Notes: generated by a model from the letters alone, not told the origin. Positions 21,785 through 31,764 are shown, counted from the stretch's first letter. The stretch is DNA of 64,000 bases from Aphrocallistes beatrix (GCA_963281255.1 OY725493.1:3813857-3877856), one strand, 5' to 3'. Program-made: numbers and translations.

Positions 21785-22681
21785 ATGGTGACCCCGATAT
21801 CACTAACGATCCCGACACTAAAGGAAGACCAGACCCTCGCGGAGTATGAGCCTCTCTTCTGCGCGGCTGTCAGTACCCTTACAGTAACTGAAGAAGGGAG
21901 AAAAGCGGTGATCAGATTATTACCAGCCTACGTGGGTAGGCGGGAGGTAGAAAGAGTGGTGGCCCTGGAAGCGATCAAGAAAGACACCTTGGACGAAGCG
22001 TTTAAGGTACTCAAGGACCACCTGGACCCACCGGTTGACGTGTATCAGGCAACGCGTCGGTATTATCGCATGGACTGGAGTTGCGGGGAGCAAGTCAACG
22101 ATTATTTCGTAAAGATGTGGAAGGAAGCCCGCCTGTCTGGACACAGCACGCGACACGCCTGTGTTAACATGGTTTCGCAATTGCCCCCTCAGATTCAACA
22201 GACCGCGAAGGCATGGATGGTGGAGAAACATCCGGAAGGAGACGTTTCGGATGAAGCAGGAAGGTCCTTTATGGTGAAAATCCGGGCAGTGAGAGTGCAT
22301 CAGCGGGGATCGGAAAAAAGTAACAGGCCCAGAACTTCTGGCCGTCAAAACGAGTTCAGATGTTTTACATGTGGAAGGAAGGAGCACGGCTGGCGGAAAT
22401 GTCCTGATAATGTTTGTGGCAATTGTGGACAGAAGGGTCACCCCCAACAGAACTGTTGGAAACAGGGAAATAGTAATGCGCCTAAAGGTCGAAGGAAAGA
22501 GTATCCAAGAGCCTATGTGGTAGGACAAGACATAACGGACGAAGAAATCGATTGTATCGACGACTCTGAAGACTCAGTTACACTCGCGGTGAATATTGAA
22601 GGAAAACGGTCGCAGCCCTTTTGGATACAGGTGCCAAACCTTCGGTCATCGACAGAGGGACGTTGTGCGGATTGGGTCTAG
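21785..22681 (+). CDS. gag: Gag polyprotein of Ty3/gypsy element
   Basis: 298 codons from ATG 21785. The N-terminal half is the capsid-like region (repeated EAIKKDTLDEAFKVLKDHLD-type helices and an R-rich segment). Two CCHC zinc knuckles follow: CFTCGRKEHGWRKC and CGNCGQKGHPQQNC, each C-x2-C-x4-H-x4-C, which bind the RNA genome. The C-terminus overlaps the pol frame. Pol lies in the -1 frame and is open from 22600, so Gag-Pol must arise by a -1 shift between 22600 and 22681. GCC CTT T at 22615-22621 is a possible slip site just before the protease, but it is not a canonical heptamer. The start is supported by its position just after the LTR leader, although it coincides with the candidate primer-binding site. 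Confidence 0.9.
   Translation: MVTPISLTIPTLKEDQTLAEYEPLFCAAVSTLTVTEEGRKAVIRLLPAYVGRREVERVVALEAIKKDTLDEAFKVLKDHLDPPVDVYQATRRYYRMDWSCGEQVNDYFVKMWKEARLSGHSTRHACVNMVSQLPPQIQQTAKAWMVEKHPEGDVSDEAGRSFMVKIRAVRVHQRGSEKSNRPRTSGRQNEFRCFTCGRKEHGWRKCPDNVCGNCGQKGHPQQNCWKQGNSNAPKGRRKEYPRAYVVGQDITDEEIDCIDDSEDSVTLAVNIEGKRSQPFWIQVPNLRSSTEGRCADWV
21786..21797 (+). promoter_or_regulatory. Candidate primer-binding site, tRNA-Trp type
   Basis: TGGTGACCCCGA matches the complement of the tRNA-Trp 3' end, which CsRn1-clade gypsy elements use as primer. It lies 24 bases after the LTR end, unusually far, and overlaps the gag start codon (ATG at 21785). The match is seen; use as primer is inferred. Confidence 0.5.
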
Positions 22682-25600
22682 CGAGCAGAATGGTGACCAG
22701 TCCAAGTAGGGTCTTCGGACTAGGTAAGAGCGCAGTACGAGTACAGGGCCATGTAGATGTAACAATCCAAGTCCTAGGGGCTGCAGTGGAGCCAGTGCTA
22801 ACGCGAGTGAAGGTATTAGACAGCGAGGAGCCAACGCTTCTGCTCGGCCGCGAGTTTCTTAACCGATTCGGGAGCGTTACGTTCGATTGGAAGAACGAGA
22901 GTATTCGCTTAGGTTCGGCCTGGGTCCCGATCAAGGCAGCCGTAACCGGTGGCACACCATTGTTCAGAGCACAGACAGCTATTCGGGAAGAGCAGCTAGC
23001 ACCTGTGGCGGTTAGGTCCTTTTCAGACAGCCTAGAAATCAATGAAAAGCTGGGGTATGGAGAGAAAAGCAAGCTCGAGCACCTCTGCCAAAGGTTCAAG
23101 GACAGATTTGCAGGAGATCCGAAGCGACCCGAAACAACGATGAAAGAGAAGCATTATATAGACACTGGACGAAGCCCACCTATAAAACAAAGACCGAGGA
23201 AGTTTCCCCCGGGATGGGAGCGAGAAATTGAGCGGCAGGTGAAGGAAATGATAAAGAATGGGATTTGTCGTGCGTCAAAATCACCTTGGGCAAGTAATGT
23301 TGTCTTGGTGAAAAAACGAGACGGATCCTTTCGGTTCGCGATTGATTACCGTCAACTTAATGACGTCACGAAGAAAGATGCTTACAGTCTGCCGAACCCC
23401 CAGCATATTTTGGATAAGCTAAGAGGAGCCAAGTACTTCACTAAATTAGATGTTGCCTCCGCATATTGGTGCGTTCCCGTTCACATATCTGACATAGAGA
23501 AGACGGCGTTTTATACGCTGCGAGGCCAATACGAAATGTTGGTGATGCCATTTGGACTCTGCAACTCGCAGGCAACATACCAACGGCTCATGGACCAGAC
23601 CCTGGCTGGGCTAGAACGTGTTGAATCATTTGTGGACGACTGTCTAATATATTCTGAGTCTTTGGAGGAGCATCTACAGGATATCGAATCAGTGTTTAGA
23701 AGGCTTAGGGAAGCGAAGATCCAGCTTCGACTCGAAAAATGCCAATTTGGGTACGCAGAGGTCGATTTCCTAGGTCATCATATAACCACCGAGGGAAGGA
23801 CCCCCCTCCAGTCGTACGCAGATTCTATGCTGCACTTCCCTCGTCCGACATCTCTTAAGGAGCTACAACGATTCCTGGGGAGTATCAATTATTACAGATG
23901 CTACATACCTCGAATGGCCCAAATCGCGCTGCCCTTATACTCATTAACTCGGAAGGGGATACCGTTCACATGGAATGGAGATTGCGAGTCGGCTTTCAAC
24001 ACCTTGAGACATAAACTGATTGAACAGCCGGTGAAACTGAGCTTCCCGAAGTGGGGTGAGGAGATGTACGTGGAAGCGGATGCGAGTGGGACTGGAATAG
24101 CAGCCGTATTGTCTCAGAAAGACGATCAGACAGGTGTACTACAACCCATCAGCTACTTCTCCTCAGCACTCAGCGATTCTCAGAAAAACTACTCAGCAGG
24201 GCAGCTCGAGGCCTGGGCTTTAGTGGCGGCCACAAGGAAGTGGGAGCTGTATCTCAGGGGGGCTGGCAAGGTCCACCTGATAACCGACCACAACCCGTTG
24301 AGTTGGCTAAGAAGCCAGCGAGATCCTCGGCACACCTATGCACGCTGGTTGATGGAGCTGGAGGAGTTCCCATACGAAATCAAGTTCCGCCCCGGGGACC
24401 AGAATAAGCTCCCTGACTATCTTAGTAGGCATCCCAATCCGGTTCCGGATGCCCAGGTGGAATGCGAGGAACGGTTCGAGGACAGTATTTATCCGCTGGA
24501 CGACGACGAGTCATGGGTGGACTGCATAGCGGGATGGGCTTACGGGATCGCCAACCAGGATGGTGAGGACAGAGTGTTGTATCAAGGGACAGAGGATTTG
24601 AGTAATTGGATTGCGAAAATAAAATCAGAGCAGAAGAAAGATGAAGTGATCCAGGACGCTTCGAGACAGGTGATGGAACTCAGAAGAGTCGTCAGGGGAC
24701 AGTTAAAGAAAGTGGCGAAGCGCCTGGGCCTCAGGGACGGCACAATGTATTTCGACGAAAGGCTCGTCATTCCCAGGTCACTGAGAGTGGAAGCGATTAG
24801 AAGGACCCATAAGGAGTCGCACTTCGGGCAGCATCGCACCATGCAATTGATGAAAAGATCCTACTTTTGGGTGAAGATGACACAAGACGTTAAATCTTTC
24901 TGTCGCGACTGTCTCATATGCCAAAAGGCAAAGGCCAAAAACCTTCCAGAGCAACCGATGCAAAGGTTTGCTGAAGAGAATTGGTTACCAGGTGACGCGG
25001 TGGCCATGGATGTGGCAACACTACCCTGGGGGGACGGAGAGTATCGGTATTTCCTTCTCGTCGTAGATCTCTTTTCGAGGTACATCGAACTAACTGCCCT
25101 CCGGGATCAGACGGCCAAATCGGTGGTGAGTGCCTTTTTGGAGTCATGGGTATACAGAGGCCACGGTGTGCCCAAAGTTCTATTAACAGACCAAGGCAGG
25201 AACGTAGACGGACAGGATGTGGCAGACATCTGCAAGAAGCTAGGGATTGAAAAGCGGCATACGACAGCGTACCACCCTCAGTCAGACGGGGTCGCCGAGA
25301 GGAATATTGGGTCTGTCAAGCAGGCCATCCGGTGTTTACTCATGGAACGTAGGATGGATAAAGGGTCGTGGCCTACCCTGCTTACGGAAGTCAGTTTCCT
25401 ATGTAATGGAGTTGCGAATTCAGCGACTAAGATATCGCCCCAAATGTTAACATTTGGGAAGCAGCCTAGATCGCCGATGGACATTCGATCAAATATAGAA
25501 GGTAACGAAAGTGAGATGACCCCGAACGAGTACTGGGGTTTGACCAACAGTATCCAACGAGAATTATCGGAGAGCGCACGGAGAAACCAAGAAAGTAGCG

Positions 25601-26169
25601 CAGAATTGACAAAATTGCGTTACGACCAAAAGAAGAAAGACTTTTGTGTAAAGCCGGGCGATACGGTCTTAGTTAGGAAGGAAGTGCGAGACGCCCTAGA
25701 CCCCAAATACGAGGGACCATTCACCGTTATTCAAAGAAAGGGCGTTGATGTCAAAGTATCTGCTACAGGGAAAGATAAATGGGTACATCTCAATAGATGT
25801 AAGCCTTTCGGTAGCAGTGCGGTCACGGGACACACCTGGGACAGAGAAGTTTGTCCAAATCAAACTGCTAACCAGACAGCAGAGCTCCAAGACACGGGGG
25901 AAAGGGGAGAACAGAAGGGAATGGATAAGGTAGGACAAGGAGAGTCCGTCACTAGAGCTGATCAGCCAGCTGAATCTTTACAGTCCAAGATATGTTCCCC
26001 ACAGGACGTGAGAGAACCCGAGGGAGAGACGGAGTCACGACGGTACCCGCTCAGGAACCGGAAGCCCCGTGAATTCTACGGAGAGCGTGTCGCACCACAC
26101 CCCGTGTCACGGCACAGGAAAGACAAGGATGACCTCCCATCTATTAGTGGGCGGGGTGGTGTTGAGTAA
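22600..26169 (+). CDS. pol: Pol polyprotein (PR-RT-RNaseH-IN)
   Basis: Open from 22600 to a TAA at 26167. Residues are counted from 22621. Aspartic protease: DTG at 2-4, with LLGREF about 70 residues later. Reverse transcriptase: WASNVVLVKKRDGSFRFAID, LPFGL-type motif (MPFGLCNSQATYQR) and catalytic FVDD at 337-340. RNase H: EADASGTG with D487, AGQLEAWAL and ITDHNPL. Integrase: an H2C2 finger ending CRDCLICQ, then D797, D857 and E893 (D35E spacing), with AYHPQSDGVAERN. The C-terminal tail shows a GPF/Y-like segment (EGPFTVI) and no chromodomain. All catalytic residues are present. The last codons lie in the 3' LTR. Expression depends on a -1 shift from gag. Confidence 0.95.
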   Translation, partial: RKTVAALLDTGAKPSVIDRGTLCGLGLASRMVTSPSRVFGLGKSAVRVQGHVDVTIQVLGAAVEPVLTRVKVLDSEEPTLLLGREFLNRFGSVTFDWKNESIRLGSAWVPIKAAVTGGTPLFRAQTAIREEQLAPVAVRSFSDSLEINEKLGYGEKSKLEHLCQRFKDRFAGDPKRPETTMKEKHYIDTGRSPPIKQRPRKFPPGWEREIERQVKEMIKNGICRASKSPWASNVVLVKKRDGSFRFAIDYRQLNDVTKKDAYSLPNPQHILDKLRGAKYFTKLDVASAYWCVPVHISDIEKTAFYTLRGQYEMLVMPFGLCNSQATYQRLMDQTLAGLERVESFVDDCLIYSESLEEHLQDIESVFRRLREAKIQLRLEKCQFGYAEVDFLGHHITTEGRTPLQSYADSMLHFPRPTSLKELQRFLGSINYYRCYIPRMAQIALPLYSLTRKGIPFTWNGDCESAFNTLRHKLIEQPVKLSFPKWGEEMYVEADASGTGIAAVLSQKDDQTGVLQPISYFSSALSDSQKNYSAGQLEAWALVAATRKWELYLRGAGKVHLITDHNPLSWLRSQRDPRHTYARWLMELEEFPYEIKFRPGDQNKLPDYLSRHPNPVPDAQVECEERFEDSIYPLDDDESWVDCIAGWAYGIANQDGEDRVLYQGTEDLSNWIAKIKSEQKKDEVIQDASRQVMELRRVVRGQLKKVAKRLGLRDGTMYFDERLVIPRSLRVEAIRRTHKESHFGQHRTMQLMKRSYFWVKMTQDVKSFCRDCLICQKAKAKNLPEQPMQRFAEENWLPGDAVAMDVATLPWGDGEYRYFLLVVDLFSRYIELTALRDQTAKSVVSAFLESWVYRGHGVPKVLLTDQGRNVDGQDVADICKKLGIEKRHTTAYHPQSDGVAERNIGSVKQAIRCLLMERRMDKGSWPTLLTEVSFLCNGVANSATKISPQMLTFGKQPRSPMDIRSNIEGNESEMTPNEYWGLTNSIQRELSESARRNQESSAELTKLRYDQKKKDFCVKPGDTVLVRKEVRDALDPKYEGPFTVIQRKGVDVKVSATGKDKWVHLNRCKPFGSSAVTGHTWDREVCPNQTANQTAELQDTGERGEQKGMDKVGQGESVTRADQPAESLQSKICSPQDVREPEGETESRRYPLRNRKPREFYGERVAPHPVSRHRKDKDDLPSISGRGGVE
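26147..26159 (+). promoter_or_regulatory. Polypurine tract
   Basis: GTGGGCGGGGTGG lies directly before the 3' LTR, the expected primer for plus-strand synthesis. It is also coding (end of Pol). Confidence 0.7.
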
Positions 26170-26344
26170 TAGCGATACCTTGTTTCCATTAGCGACTGCT
26201 TTGTCATTAGATTGTTAGGTAACCACTCGTTATGTGTATGCTCACGACTTAAGTGGAAGTGTATGCTCACGACTTAAGTTGTTGTTCTAAATATATAATC
26301 CTACACTCACTCTATTTACTTACGGTTAAAGTGTTTGCGTAACA
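26160..26344 (+). repeat. 3' LTR
   Basis: 185 bp. It carries a tandem duplication of GTGTATGCTCACGACTTAAG, absent from the 5' LTR. The pol stop codon is inside it. Confidence 0.95.
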
Positions 26345-26413
26345 CATGATATGATTTTTTACTGTTTATCATAATGCTTATAGCAAAAAACCTGCAAGCA
26401 CGTTTACGTGTAT

Positions 26414-26633
26414 CAGTGCTCGACAAAATCAAGATATAGTGGTTGCTATCTCACCACCATTTACGTTTTCTGGTGGCTAATAGCCACCAGGTTTAATTAT
26501 AATACACGATATCAATAGACATGTACTTCAATAAAATTTGATAATATAGTTAACTCCACGCTCATAAATTGGATGGCTTATCGTTAAATTTTTGTGGCTA
26601 TCGCCACCAAACCACCAGATTTGACGGGCACTG
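26414..26633. mobile_element. Probable hAT-type MITE
   Basis: Ends CAGTGCTCGACAAAATC and GATTTGACGGGCACTG are imperfect inverted repeats, and inner arms rich in GGTGGC/GCCACC also pair. No clear 8-bp duplication is left. Confidence 0.45.
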
Positions 26634-28151
26634 ATAATTGTTGAATACTGCATAGGTTGGGATCTATTCTACATTACAACAATCCTAATTTTATGCTATG
26701 TTAATAATGACATAAAGATCTAAGAGCTCTACATTTGCAGCTGCTAATAATTCAATAGTTTCCCTTCTCAATTTTTAATATGCCCTTTTCTGTTCAATTT
26801 TATTTCAGCACCAAGAAAACTGCCATTTGTTGATAGAGTAATTCTTGTTGCAGAGGTATTAATTCGGATACTGTCAACCTTGGCTGATCGAACTCGGGAT
26901 ATGCTTCACCACAGGAGATTCAAGGATCTCTTCGCTGTCATTCTCAAGGGGTATTGGAAGAGATCCAATGTGCCTGAAATCCCCTGAAAGATGGTGTTTG
27001 TCAGAGTCTTGTCTGCAGAGAGAATGAGTCTCTCAACATCTTCTACGATACCAACAGAGTTTGATCCACTTCCAGTCCAGCCCCCCTATGGCATAACCTT
27101 TGACTTCGCGGCTATTTTCAGGTTGTTCCACTTTTTTTCACCTCATCAACCCCTCTATTATTTGTATGTAGGGAATTTACTTTTATTGGGATGTCAATCC
27201 ACAAGGCATTATTTTCTTGTTGATTAATTCGCCGCTATTACCTGGCCCACTAATCCAATCACCATCAATTTCAGCGAATTTATTCAATCTGCATTCCTCT
27301 TCCAAGATCGAATTTAGAACTTAACTTCTTAGCGAATACGGTCCCTGAATCTTAATCCAACTCACATCGCATATCACTATCTTTGTCTCGTGAGTTCACG
27401 GAGCAGAAGAAACGAAATTACAGCAAGATGTCTAATCTGGAAAGACAAGAGTACAGGCAAAGAATTTCAAGACAACGTCCCGAACAGGAGCTGTTGAATT
27501 TACGAGATAGGAAATCATATCAGTCAAATTCTTTCTGAGCAGAAACCTTCAAGACTTATTAAAATTTGAGCCTGACAAATTCATATTGATCAATTTTACG
27601 ATAATTTCATAACCCTTTTATATCGAAAATCTGTTTTCATTATGTACTTTCCGAGATCGTTCTAAAACCGGTTCGTTTTCGGTTCTATCTTTCGAACAGA
27701 TAAGGTCTTTCAAAGTCGGGGCCAACATCTGGCAGGTGGTTGAAATTTTGTGCCACTTTTTGAGTGGCTCGGTCTAAAGCCCAATTTTCTTTAATGTCTA
27801 ATCAATTTATGTATCAAATCACCCAAAAAAATGTGAAATGAAGCATATTACAAACTTGTTTTGAGTATTGATGGGAATTTTGTAAAATATCCAGAGGGAT
27901 AATGGTCACTACCAACGGTTTCACACACCTTTGACCCCCATCTGTTGTATCTCTATCTGTCATTACGCATCTGTATCTGTCATACTCAAAAAAGTTTCAA
28001 GGTATCCACTTACTTTTTTACCGAATTTAAGGTTTAGTATAATCGTTTTATGTAATACAAACTTCCTCTCGTACGTAGTATTATCACTGTCCCCAGGTCA
28101 CGTACCCCTTAATATTCTTTAATTTTTTAGCTTTTAGATTGAGACTTTATA
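26634..28151. other. No confident gene; possible exon and Harbinger-like end
   Basis: A 59-codon open stretch (about 26812-26988: FVDRVILVAEVLIRIL, then LFAVILKGYWKRSNVPEIP) follows a good acceptor (TTTTATTTCAG at 26800-26810) and may be a decayed exon. A 36-codon frame with ERQEYRQRISRQRPEQELL lies at 27428-27538. A Harbinger-type ending, TTAGCGAATACGGTCCC, lies at 27327. None is identifiable as a known gene. The sequence upstream of the DLST start has a T-rich stretch ending in AG (28128-28137) that could be the acceptor of a 5' UTR intron. Confidence 0.4.
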
Positions 28152-29480
28152 ATGTATCGTACATTCCGTAGATTCACTTCTTATGGCAAATTCCCGATCT
28201 TCTCTGCGAGAAAATTGAGTAGTAAATCGATCCCTACAAATACTCATTCATTCCGTTTTCTCAGAAGTAACCGAGTTAAAATATTTTCATCTAGTATATC
28301 ACAAACTACCTTATTTAATGATAAAAGTATAGTGATAATTACTCCTCCCTTCGCAGATTCTATACAAGAAGGCGACATGAAGTTGTTATGTAAGCCTGGT
28401 GATGTTGTAAGTGAGGACCAAACATTGGGGGAAATTGAAACAGACAAAACATCTATTCCAATTATGGCTCCAAATGATGGTATTGTGGAGGAAATATTTG
28501 TCCCCGATGGTGCTACTGTTGTTGAAAAAGATAAATTGTTTAAAATTATGACCATAACACCTGGTAATGTAGGCTCGATAACTACTAAGAATGTTGTTGA
28601 TAACAATCATGAACATTTGGTACTTGAAGAAAATCCTATTGGAAATAATATTTCAGTTAATTTGCCAAGAAATCAAGATAACTTAGATTCGCAATCAATC
28701 AGAAAAATTCCACCGATTATAGATAAACCCATAGAGGATCGAATCCCTGATAATATCAACCATATATCTAGTACCCCAAATAGGACAATTCGAAGAGAAA
28801 AAATGACCAGAATGCGATTGAGAATATCCGAACGACTTAAGGATTCTCAAAATACTGCCGCAATGCTTACCACTTTCAATGAAGTTAATATGAAAGTTGT
28901 TCTTTCTTTAAGAAATCAATATAAAGAAAGGTTTTTAGAGCAACATCGGGTGAAATTTGGGATTATGTCTCCATTTATTAAAGCTACTGCATATGCTCTG
29001 AAGAAATATCCTTTGATCAATGCAGTTATTGATAATGGCGAAATAATATACCGTGATTATATAGACATATCCGTTGCTATTTCAACTGACAAGGGATTAG
29101 TTGTGCCACTGCTTAGGAACGTAGAATTTATGAGTTTTGTTGATATAGAAAACCGATTGGATGAACTAACCACGTTAGCAAAAACAAATTCACTTTCTAT
29201 GGATGATCTTTATGGGGGAACATTTACGATTTCAAACGGGGGTGTTTTTGGTTCTCTCTATGGCACTCCAATAATTAATCCCCCACAATCAGCGATTTTA
29301 GGCATGCATGGAATAAAAGAAAGACCTGTGGCTATAAACGGAAAAATTGAAATAATGCCCATGATGTATCTAGCTCTCACTTATGATCATAGGCTAATTG
29401 ATGGCCGGGAAGCAGTTTTGTTCTTGAAAAAAATAATACAGGCTCTCGAAGATCCATTTACAATGCTTCTTAATTTGTAA
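28152..29480 (+). CDS. DLST: Dihydrolipoyl succinyltransferase (E2 of 2-oxoglutarate dehydrogenase)
   Basis: 442 codons with no intron. This E2 component transfers the succinyl group from its lipoyl arm to CoA in the mitochondrial TCA cycle. Residues 1-57 are basic and Ser-rich without acidic residues before about D57, as for a matrix targeting peptide. The lipoyl domain is at about 59-135, with the modified lysine K99 in [10 protein letters not shown] low-complexity linker (about 136-210) has no E3-binding domain, as in animal DLST. The catalytic domain is at about 213-442, with [19 protein letters not shown] and [12 protein letters not shown], and active-site H413 and D417 in [11 protein letters not shown]. 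Length is close to the usual 450. An AATAAA lies about 120 bp downstream. The intact conserved ORF suggests function. Lack of introns suggests either a retrocopy or a lineage-specific structure; no poly(A) tract is visible. Confidence 0.95.
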   Translation: MYRTFRRFTSYGKFPIFSARKLSSKSIPTNTHSFRFLRSNRVKIFSSSISQTTLFNDKSIVIITPPFADSIQEGDMKLLCKPGDVVSEDQTLGEIETDKTSIPIMAPNDGIVEEIFVPDGATVVEKDKLFKIMTITPGNVGSITTKNVVDNNHEHLVLEENPIGNNISVNLPRNQDNLDSQSIRKIPPIIDKPIEDRIPDNINHISSTPNRTIRREKMTRMRLRISERLKDSQNTAAMLTTFNEVNMKVVLSLRNQYKERFLEQHRVKFGIMSPFIKATAYALKKYPLINAVIDNGEIIYRDYIDISVAISTDKGLVVPLLRNVEFMSFVDIENRLDELTTLAKTNSLSMDDLYGGTFTISNGGVFGSLYGTPIINPPQSAILGMHGIKERPVAINGKIEIMPMMYLALTYDHRLIDGREAVLFLKKIIQALEDPFTMLLNL

Positions 29481-29687
29481 ATTTATTTGAATCGAAGGAT
29501 GATTATGCAATTAATTTCGAACCAAATGTATTTCAATATTATTATCGACATAGAACAGAATTTATGTAGGGAAAAAGTGATAAATGTTTTTATACCTAAA
29601 TAAATTTACTGATAGGTATCACTTAATTTAAATGGTTTTTAACAATGCGACTTGACATCTACTTCAGAAATAAGATTAGGCATAAAT

Positions 29688-29841
29688 GGTGAATCGCGGA
29701 AACTGTCGCACGGATAATTCGTCGCATGGACATTTCGTCCTCTGAACATTAGTTTCCGGACAACGGGTTGCGGAACTTTCGTCCCTGGAAGACGAAATGT
29801 CCATGCGATGAAATATCCGTGCGACGAAGTGGCCGTTTACC
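29688..29841. mobile_element. Small foldback MITE
   Basis: GCACGGATAATTCGTCGCAT near the left end pairs with the right end (ATGCGATGAAATATCCGTGC), and GGACATTTCGTC pairs with GACGAAATGTCC. ATAAAT flanks both sides (29682-29687 and 29842-29847). Part of its interior (GGAACTTTCGTCCCTGGAA) also occurs inside the foldback element near 9767. Confidence 0.7.
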
Positions 29842-29847
29842 ATAAAT

Positions 29848-30203
29848 ATCTGAAAGTATTATTTAGGAAATTGATGATCAGGGATGGAAACAGCTATGCT
29901 GTTCACAGTATGTTGCGATAACAGTGTATATGAACCGCTCGTATTCCACGATATACTCCTAAAGCAGACCGTATACCAGGCTAAAATAGTAAAGTTTATA
30001 GATTTATATACCCTCCGAATCCATGCTGATGTTCTCAGGGGGTTCACAATCATAGGAAACCAATATAGAATTTAATCCAAATGTGGAATCATAAGATTCT
30101 AAAGATAAAATGAATGGAAAAACCATAAAACCATATTACTTTAAATAAATCAATATTTATGTTATTTGATAATTTAATTGAGGGATCAGTTTTAATCTAA
30201 ACA
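29848..30203. other. No recognisable feature
   Basis: Two mirror-image short frames at 29859-30075 are shadows of each other. No homology is recognised. Confidence 0.5.
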
Positions 30204-30580
30204 TGCGCGCTTCGATTGTTTAAGCTGTGCGACTGGCAAACACTCTGTATCCGCCGGAGGCGCCCTGTGGGCGGCGGGGGTCACATTGATTAATTATAAG
30301 GGAGATAACATCTCTAAATACGTCTGTCCTACTGTTATAATCGATATCGCACGAAAAACCACCAAATTTGTCAATTTTTAAAATTTTGATGCGTAATGAT
30401 GACGTCATGATAAAATGATGAGTCATCATTATTTGATGATAGTTGCATCATATGTGAGGTATGTTAATATACACATTCAAAATTTCAGCCCTCTATCACC
30501 TAAATTGGATGAGTTATGGTCGAAAAATTGAAATTTCTAATTATAAAAAAGGTGACAATGACGTCATAATTCCAAAATTG
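30204..30580 (+). repeat. Family X copy, 3' truncated
   Basis: Runs from GCGCGCTTCGATTG through both hairpins and two CRE sites (30408, 30557), then ends at ATAATTCCA without the terminal motif. Confidence 0.8.
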
Positions 30581-30879
30581 AGGCAATTAATGTCAATATT
30601 AGGAGCAAAGAAGATGGATTAACCCACTCCTGTAAGACATAGCTTCTATCTATGTAGTTCTACTGCCTGGAATGCCTGCTGGTGAGTCTCTTACAATATC
30701 TGTGGTGAAATCTTTGTTTTAACTTTGAATTCTATTTTGAAAATTCAATGTTTTATGTATGTAATCTATAATTATTCTACACTAGTCAATATCAAAGGAA
30801 GAGCTATCAAAGAGCATAAGTTGTATCTCATGAAATCATAATATAATATTAAACAAAACATATAAACAACAAGTGTCTT

Positions 30880-31085
30880 TATATATTGTAAAATGAAAAC
30901 CTCTCTAAGACAAAATATAAACACTGGATATGAGAAGAACAATAAATTGAACTCTATCGACGTTAAAATTTCTGCGTCATTTGGTGTTACGAAAATAATT
31001 GGTGTCATTAATGGTTATGTTAAGTCGGCGTCCTCCCGTGTATATAAATTGCTGCTGAGTATTTGCATTAACAATACCAAACCAA
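30880..31085 (+). promoter_or_regulatory. Upstream region of Myb/SANT gene with TATA box
   Basis: GTATATAAA at about 31038-31046 lies 40 bases before the ATG at 31086. A stretch at 30955-31020 could translate as FGVTKIIGVINGYVKSAS, loosely like the HARBI1-type IGxIDGTHI segment, but this is too weak to call. Confidence 0.35.
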
Positions 31086-31764
31086 ATGGACAAATCCCGC
31101 AAAGCAAATTGGACCAGAGAAGAAGAGTGCAGTCTCATTAATGAAATTGAGTCAGCAGGTGAGATTTTGAGAGGGTCAGGAAATTCTGCTGACAAAAACA
31201 AAAGGAGGAAACAAATCTGGAGAGACATTGCAACCAAACTCAACTCAGTGCATGGCAATGGCAGAGCTGTAGAGGATATTAGGAAAAAAATGGACCAACC
31301 TAAAGCTAAATGCAAAGTCCAAAGTTGATGCAAGCTTTAGGGGTACAAACACAGCAGATAGAAGTATTTTTGCTGACTCTGCAGATCGGGTAACAGTGAT
31401 GTTCCAAAACACCCCTGCTTTTAGTGGAATTTCAGGTGCTGCTGATCTTTTTCAAGCACCAGCAATAGCATCAACAGTATCAGCTGCAGGTCCCGATGAA
31501 TCTGAAGATACTCCAATTTTAGAGTCTCCTGAAATTGAAATCCCGACAACATATAAGGCATCAAAGAAAAGTCGGAAGAGAAGGCGAACTGTTGATGAGC
31601 AAGATGATTCGGTCGAATTCTTGAAGGCTGCAGACTTACTTTCATTACAGCAGGAAGTTTTGTTCCAACAGATGGCTGTATTCTCAGCACAGCAGCAGTT
31701 TATAGAAGAACAGAGGGACTATTATCGATTGAAACGTCAGAGACTGCTGGAAAAATCATTGTAA
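31086..31764 (+). pseudogene. Myb/SANT-like DNA-binding protein (MSANTD4/NAIF1 type), one frameshift
   Basis: The first frame (31086-31328) encodes a Myb/SANT-like domain: WTREEECSLINEI, KRRKQIWRDIATKLNSV and AVEDIRKK. The family then expects a WxxLK motif; here the frame is lost in an A run (A7 at 31284-31290). One A fewer would give the expected tryptophan motif and join the frame to the second part (about 31290-31764), which holds a basic patch (KKSRKRRRT) and a Gln-rich coiled-coil C-terminus (LSLQQEVLFQQMAVFSAQQQ). Such proteins are known as hosts' regulators and as the partner protein of Harbinger transposases; a Harbinger-like terminus lies at 32218. It could be a real frameshift or a homopolymer error. 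Confidence 0.8.

Larger units (their letters stand above)
21563..26344 (+). mobile_element. Complete Ty3/gypsy LTR retrotransposon
   Basis: Two LTRs (21563-21761 and 26160-26344) flank gag and pol, with CATG duplicated on each side (21559-21562, 26345-26348; ACATG if the last LTR base is counted in the target). The LTRs match base for base by eye except one region, where the 5' copy has a unique insert and the 3' copy a short tandem duplication. Gag and pol frames are open throughout. The order PR-RT-RH-IN is Ty3/gypsy. Near-identical LTRs and open frames suggest recent insertion and possible activity. Confidence 0.95.

Noticed and set aside
21920..22528. 202-codon minus-strand frame
   Set aside because: Shadow of gag; no family features and no start context.
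17036..27346. A giant Harbinger element from GGGCCGTATTC (17036) to GAATACGGTCCC (27335)
   Set aside because: The ends differ and flanking triplets do not match; more likely two separate elements.
27428..27538. 36-codon frame rich in R/Q, considered as a Helitron N-terminal motif
   Set aside because: Too short, with no Rep or helicase sequence nearby.
30893..31141. 82-codon frame as a Harbinger transposase piece
   Set aside because: Only a weak resemblance to one motif, and it overlaps the start of the better-supported Myb/SANT frame.
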